Positions 57,985 through 64,000 of a stretch of 64,000 bases of DNA are shown here, piece by piece. The DNA lies in NCBI GenBank assembly GCA_013398055.1, contig VZRS01015009.1, positions 1 through 64,000 of the forward strand, written 5' to 3'. The notes below the pieces were generated by a model. It searched no databases, had not been told where the DNA came from, and was given only the letters and a program-made list of their open reading frames with translations. Both the position numbers and the translations under genes were made by a program. How positions within the stretch are numbered: position 1 is the stretch's first letter; each line of letters starts with the position of its first letter. This stretch comes from Ifrita kowaldi (lineage: Eukaryota > Chordata > Aves > Passeriformes > Cinclosomatidae).

Positions 57985-60900
57985 ACTGAAATTCTGTAGC
58001 ATGTAACGGATTCTGCTTTCAAAATTTGTATTCGGAGTCAATTTGTATTTGCAAGTCAAGCTGGTCTGTGGCTGCCAGGCATGCTAGAAACTGGGCTATT
58101 GTTTTTAGAAAAGCCCTGAGAAGGGGAATAAATTGCTGTTGTTCGGGTACCCAGTTGTGTGCTGAAGAGGCTAAAATGAGCTGCTGCTCTGTCATGAGCA
58201 GCATCACATCCCCTCACAACCATGGGGTTTGTTAGAGCTTCTGAGTACAGCATGCTTACCTCAGGGGTAAATACAAACACTTGGTGCTGGGCATTGGTAG
58301 AATCTATAATGTTCTTAGAAAAAAAATAGCATTCATTTCTGTGGTGTCAGAAACAGCCAGTTAAGTGAGGCTGTGCAAGGGAATAGCAAATGAGATGTGC
58401 AGTGCTGTGGTAGCACCTTTTTCCATACTAAAGTTATTGCACCTCATCTGGGATCCCAGTGGATTAACAAAATACAATGTGAACTTCAAATTACAGAAAA
58501 CATGAAGTAAGCTTCATGGGATTTAAATATTGTGATTGGCAGACAGCTTTAGAGGGAGACGGTTGTAAAATGTGAAATTTAAGCTATAGGGCATCTCCCT
58601 TTGGGCTGTTTGCAGAATGATGGATGTTCAGAGTTAGAAATGTAATAAATCACCTTGAAATTACTTGGCTCAGATGCTGCAGATGGTAACAGTCTGGTTT
58701 GGGGCTGTAAAATGAAGATTAAGATAGAGATCTCACATACATGGGTGGGTTGCATGGGGTTCTGCCATGTCTGATTCAACACTGCATTGAGCTTAGCAAG
58801 TGCAGATTTGTGGAAGGCTTTAAATCTTCTGTAAAGTGTGCTTTCTTTGGATTTGTTTTCTTATCTTGCTATCCTAGTTAATCCTCCTAGAGTTTAATCC
58901 TGAAGGGATCAAAATGATAATTGGTAGTTTCCTGGAATATCAACTCATGAAAGTGTTTGATTTTGAGAAACACTGAAGGGCATCATCCACTTTGCATTGA
59001 ATTGTTATCTGCTCACGAAGGTCTTTTGTCAAACTTTGGAAGCCAGTAAATAGCAGAAAAAGAAAAAAGTAGTTCTGCAAGCAGAAAAGCTGATGGAGCC
59101 TCATGTCCTGTGGATTTGAGATACTTCTACAAAATTTCCCTGCCCTTCCCAGCCAAGGGTCAGTGTGGTGTGCACGAGCTGGGGGTGACACAGGTGCTCA
59201 TGGCCAGGTCAGTAAACTCTGGTGAGGGGCCACAAAGGCTGACAACTTCAGCCTTACGAGAGGGACTGGCAGTGCAACTGCACCTCATTTCCTTGGGAAA
59301 TCAGGGAACAAAACAATCAGGACTGTTCATCTTAATTGTGTGTCCACTGGCACAGTCAGCTATGCTCAAATAGGTGATTTGAGATACAGTTTTCCCCAGC
59401 AAGCTGCACAGATCTGATGGTAAGTTCTTTCAGTGTCTCCCAGATGACTTTATTTTCAGGTGTAGCTTGCCAGGACTGTTTCTTCAGAGCCAAATCATCA
59501 ATGACCCACTGACCTCGAGAAAGTCTTTTTTCTGTACAAAGTGTTTCATTATGCAAGACTGAAAAATAAGAGAAAATCACCTCATCTGTGAAATACAGTG
59601 TATATTTAAAAATACTAGAGAAGAAAAGTATCAGAAGCATCAGAGAAGAACCTGTGTCAAACAGTTCTCTAGGAAAGTCTGTGTATTTTCCCTAAGCTTA
59701 CTTTTTCTGGATGTTCACAATTAATTGAGTGTATTGAAAAGAAGAAGACAGCATTTGAGGGAAACTTGTTTTCACAGGGAAGCAAATTCATAATACTTCT
59801 TGTTTTGGGGAAAAAAAAGTGTCACACGGTGCTGAAGCAAGGTGAGTGGATAGAAGCCAGGGGTAAGCCTGACCCTTTAACATTCCAGAGTGTTTGAAGT
59901 GTTCAAGGTGTCTCATACTTAAATGTGAAATGAGATGGACATTAGTAGTTGCAGGTTGCATGATGGGCTGTTAGGTCATTCTTTTTTCAGGTTCCTTCCT
60001 TCCCTAGTCCCCCATTTGATGGAGGCAGGGACCAGCCCCTCCTGCTCTTCTCCAGGTCTAGGGCTGTGTACAATTAGTTGAACCTTTTTGCTGTGGAGTG
60101 AAGCCTGCAGCTTTGCACACAGGAGTCTGTTACACCCCATGCATACTCTTGGACATGCCATGGTGGGACTCTCCCAGACCTTGGCGTCTGTCATAAACTG
60201 TAGATCTGTTCTCCCTCATCAGCAGCATCAATGCCTTCTTTACTGTTCCTTTTTCCATCCTGAAATAGGTGGGAATCTCATGCCATCAGCTGTAGAGGAA
60301 GCTGCAGTGACTTGTTGAGATGAGATGCCAACTATTGAGATGGCTGAAATTAGATGAGGTGAATCCTACCCTTTGGTGTTTATTTTGCAATAATAGACCT
60401 GAGCAAGTGTTCAGATTGTCCTACTGTTTGCAGACAGCATTTTATAATCTTGTGTGTTGATCAGCTTGAGAGATCCCTGTTGGAAGAGACGAGTGTCTGA
60501 AGGCCTAATCTGTCTTCATGTGGTTAGTGCTGGAAATTAGGCTGTTTAGTAACTGTGGATCTCCTTTGAGTCCCCATTTCCCCTGGAAGACATCTTTTTT
60601 GACAGGTTATGAATAAAAGAAAGTCTCTGAATAACAGAAACTCTGAAAACTCAGAGTGTGCCAAAGCTTTATGTATGAAGTTGAACAATGGGTGGCACAC
60701 AGGACACAATGTGACACAAGGAGCTGCTGCAGTTAAAAGACTGGTCAACAGATGCATTGTAAATCTCAGCTCTTTTTTTGCTTCAATTTGCTTCATTCTG
60801 AAACTCTGGACCATTAGGTAGCTTTATTGGTTTAAAATCAAGAGTTCAGCCTGTGCTGTAAAAAACACTGGCTTTGGAGTGTTGCTTTTTCTGGATCCTG

Positions 60901-62960
60901 TTGAAAAAATGGGATTCTTCGGTGTAGTAATTGATTAACTGAAGTACTTAATTGATTAACTGCATTACTTAATTGATTAACTGGATTGTTAGCTTGCAGG
61001 AGTAAAGGGGGTTCACACAGTCAAAGCACGAGTTTCAGTAGCTGTGTTCAAAGTCCAGAGTTACTCCAGCTTTGCCATTTCCTCTGTTGCACAATCTCAG
61101 AGTTTCAGTGGAGAGGAAAACGTGATTCTGGTGTTGCTTTGAGATTATCAGTTACTCCAGACTTAAACCCATATAACTGAAAGTAAAATTTGACTCTTAG
61201 GCTAAGCTGCCTCAAAAGATGAAAAATCTGTTTTAACAACTTGTAGAAGAAAGTTCACAGTATCAGCTTCACAATTAAAAGTGAACTTGGCTCCTTTCAT
61301 TCTATATACACCGTACAGAGCCCTGGAATGATGCCTGTTAGCTGATGCTCCAGGGAGATGCTGGCTCTTCATAGTTGGTGCTGGTGGTAAATTAGATGAA
61401 TTTTGCAAATTAAAAATAAATGAGGATCCCCTGAAACTTACTTCCTGCAGCTTAAGAAGTTTAGCTGTGTAATGTACTGCCCCATCAGTTCTTTGTGTGG
61501 TATCTCAGGCCGGTGTTTGGCCTGGACCACGAGCTGGCTGGAAAGAAACTGGCAAACCTCAGTAGAAGAAAGCAAGGCCCCTGGTGGCTCTGTGCCCTGT
61601 GCTGAGGGACAGGCATGGCAGCAAGAGGGGCCTGGCATCTCTGCAGGGCACTGTGAGAGCTTGGGTGGGAGCAGCAAGCAGCTGTCCCGAAGGAAGGTGG
61701 TGTTTGGTTACAAGAGGACAACTGGCCCATGCCCAGCACTCATGAGAAAAGCAGTGAACTGCAGTTCAAGGCACATCATCCTGTCGTGGTTGCTTAAGAG
61801 AGGGAGATAAGTCCCTTTTAAGGAAGAATGGGAGGAAGAATGGGAGATGTGACAATTTGGTCTTGTGGCCCCAAGTGAACTTTTAGATGATTCAGTTTCA
61901 GCTGGTGGCACCAGTCATTTAGATGCTTCTTTGAGTTACCATTTGCACTTGTGATGTGTGCTGATTAGCACAAATTGGACTTCAGAATTGATAAGATTTT
62001 ACAAGTCTTGCAAATATTGCATGATTCATCTCCTCTACTGCCTCCAGTCCTTCGAGGATGCTGGAGGTGAGAAGAAAGGAGTTTTCCTGGGGAATAAGGA
62101 ACCTCTTCTTTGCTCTGTTATCCCTGCCCAGTGCTTGTACTACAAGTTATGAGCTGTGCAAAGCATGGCTGCGCCTTCATTTTTCTTCATAGCATTTCAT
62201 TTGCAGCTGCATCTGGCCGTGTCTGTGGTGTTTGGAATTTTCCTGGTTTGTATGCAGGAACTTTTGCAACTGCTGGTTGCTGCTTGAATACGTAAGTTCC
62301 AAGTTACAGCTGATAAAAAGTCATTAGAGAGCTCTCGAGGTCGTACAGATTTAAACTTCTCCGATGCTTTACGATGGCCTTTACAACCTATAACTTGCAC
62401 GGTCGGAAACCTTGAAAAGACTTTGACCAAATGATAGTTGCACATGTAATTTATGGGAACTATAATTTTTACTGTGGGCGTGACTGCAGTGAAAGCACTT
62501 CAAATTCCAGCTGCTCAGTCCTTCCCAATGCACGTGTTTGTCTGTGCTGTTGGGCTGCAGGTGGGAGAGGCAGCAACCACTGAGGGCAAGGGCTGGGGAG
62601 GGAAAGGAGTTGTGTGACCTGGGGTGGATGGAGAAGGTCAGCCCTGACTGAGCTGCCTAAGCAGCTTTTGTGCCACCTGAGTGTTGCTTTGAACCTGTAT
62701 GGAAAGTTTGAACTTTGAGTCTTGCTTTGAGGCAGGGGGTTGGGTTGGGTGTTAGGAGAGCAGGTGAGCTGCTTGAAGCTCTCTGCAGAGATAAATCCCT
62801 CCTTGCTTCTGAAGCTGTATTGCCACCGGGGTCAAATAAAGTGCAGCAGTCACCCTGCACTAGCACAAAACAGAAAATGGAGAACGGTGGAAAAAAAGGC
62901 CCAGTTCTTGGATCTGCACACCTTCCTCCTCAGCAGGATCTGTGGTGTCCAGAATCAGTT
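57985..62960. other. HSF2BP downstream flank, no gene seen
   Basis: About 5 kb of intergenic or distal sequence without recognisable exons or elements apart from the 21-bp tandem repeat at 60928. Its open frames are short and not protein-like. Confidence 0.5.
60928..60985. repeat. 21-bp tandem repeat, three copies
   Basis: TAATTGATTAACTG starts at 60928, 60949 and 60970, an exact 21-bp period with small changes between the cores (AAGTACT, CATTACT, GATTG). Confidence 0.85.
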
Positions 62961-63265
62961 TCATAGAATCTCAAATGGCTTGGGTTGGAAGGGGCCTTAA
63001 AGATCATCTCATTCCAACCCCCCTGCCATGGGGCAGGGACACCTCCCATTAGACCAGGTTGCTCAAGGTCTTACCCAACCTGGCTTGGAACACTGCAAGG
63101 GATGGGGCTTCCCCAACCTCACAGTAAAGCATTTCTTCCTAATATCTAACCTAAATTTCCTCTCTTTCAATTTGTACCCATCTCCCCTTGTCCTATCACT
63201 ACAGTTTCCAACAAAGAGTCCCTCTCCATCTTCTCCCTTCTCAGGCTGGGCCCTGCTGCCTGAGA
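62961..63265 (-). repeat. CR1 LINE 3' tail fragment
   Basis: TCATAGAATCTCAAATGGCT, TGGGTTGGAAGGGGCC, CCATGGGGCAGGGACACCTC, CCTCACAGTAAAGCATTTCT, CCCCTTGTCCTATCACTACA. It is about 300 bp and antisense. Confidence 0.95.
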
Positions 63266-64000
63266 GTGGGCTGGGAGTCATTGCTAAGGGGGAGTGAAGT
63301 CTCAGGCTACTGGGGGCAGGGTTGGCCAGGGTTTCAGCAGTGCTCCAGGCTCTTCTCCCAGCAGTGGGGCAGCATGTTTCTGCTCAGGCTGGGGGGCTCT
63401 GGGGTACACGGTCCTGAATGAGCGTCCTGAGCTGCCTGAAAGGTGACTGAAAGCACCAGGGCCTTGCCTGTGCCGGGAAGTGGTGCTGGCATTTTGTGGG
63501 ATGCCTGTTCCAAGGAATGAACCTGGGGCAAAGAACAGGGTGGCCAACCTGAAGGGCAGCCAGGCACTGTAAACCCAAGTGCAGGCTCTCCTGCTGGCCT
63601 CCCTGTGAGTCCCCTGGCAGCCCTTGCTGACCCTGGAGTGTGTGGGCAGAGCTGCTCATAGGGAAAGCGGGACTTCTATGGGATCTGTAACAAATAATGG
63701 ACCCACAACATGGGTGGGCAGGTGGTCCATAGGGCTTGCAGGCTCCCCTGCAGGCACACACAGAAACACACATGCTCTTGTCTCTGTATTCTGCACTCCA
63801 CGGCCTGGCTGGGTGCAGCTGCATTTTGGGAAATGCAGTGGATGCATCATCCCGAGGCTGTCGCAAGGGGACACAGAGCTCTCCATGCGCTCGGAAATTG
63901 TCCAGCAGCAAGAAGCTACCGACAGTGACTGCTCTTCCCAAACATCCTCTCTCTCCTTTATATTGCAGCAACTGTTTTTTCCTAGGGATTTTCACGAACA
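63266..64000. other. Flank, no gene seen
   Basis: GC-richer sequence with several overlapping open frames, the longest 203 codons on the minus strand (63384-63995). The translation is Cys/Pro/His/Gln rich without family features, so I do not call a gene. Confidence 0.5.

Noticed and set aside
63384..63995. 203-codon minus-strand open frame at the right end
   Set aside because: The Cys/Pro/His/Gln-rich translation resembles no family, and other frames in the same GC-rich stretch are open too.
57500..64000. Search for a next gene after HSF2BP (such as SIK1)
   Set aside because: No exon with recognisable protein similarity was found on either strand.

Overview
The window is vertebrate nuclear DNA, almost certainly from a bird. 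It has AT-rich introns with GT-AG splice sites, one strong CpG island, and several short truncated antisense CR1 LINE tails (the GAATCACAGAATGGTTTGGG / TTGGAAGGGA type), which are the dominant avian repeat. There are no operons, CRISPR arrays or prokaryotic features. The species cannot be fixed from sequence alone.

Two complete protein-coding genes account for all the convincing coding sequence. They lie head to head around a CpG island at about 23.46-25.13 kb. On the minus strand (23776 down to 4309) is RRP1B, a nucleolar NOP52-family ribosome-biogenesis protein and PP1-targeting subunit. I could place all 16 coding exons; phases agree at every junction and the model encodes 752 aa. On the plus strand (24915 to 57499) is HSF2BP (MEILB2), the meiotic BRCA2 localiser. 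I could place 8 coding exons, all in phase, encoding 336 aa. The HSF2BP-RRP1B divergent pair is also the human chromosome 21 arrangement, so this is conserved synteny.

Layout: 1-4308 is 3' UTR and downstream flank of RRP1B. 4309-23776 is RRP1B, with an AT-rich palindromic tract and simple repeats in its first intron. 23777-24914 is the 1.1-kb shared promoter; it holds a CR1 fragment, an 11-bp GC-rich minisatellite and Sp1, CCAAT and E2F-like sites. 24915-57499 is HSF2BP; its introns carry CR1 tails and a degenerate antisense coding-like tract at 28.0-30.5 kb. 57500-64000 is downstream flank with poly(A) signals, one 21-bp tandem repeat and one CR1 tail.

I found no convincing new biological system. 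The most consequential observation is a probable assembly artefact in the last HSF2BP intron: two single-N joins, each followed by a restart of sequence already present. Together they add about 1.96 kb of redundant sequence (50845-52806). Other items worth a second look are the 11-bp minisatellite and CR1 fragment inside the bidirectional promoter, G-rich hexamer repeats next to the first RRP1B donor, a 20-nt microexon, and NAG/NAG and GTG/GTA alternative splice sites in RRP1B.
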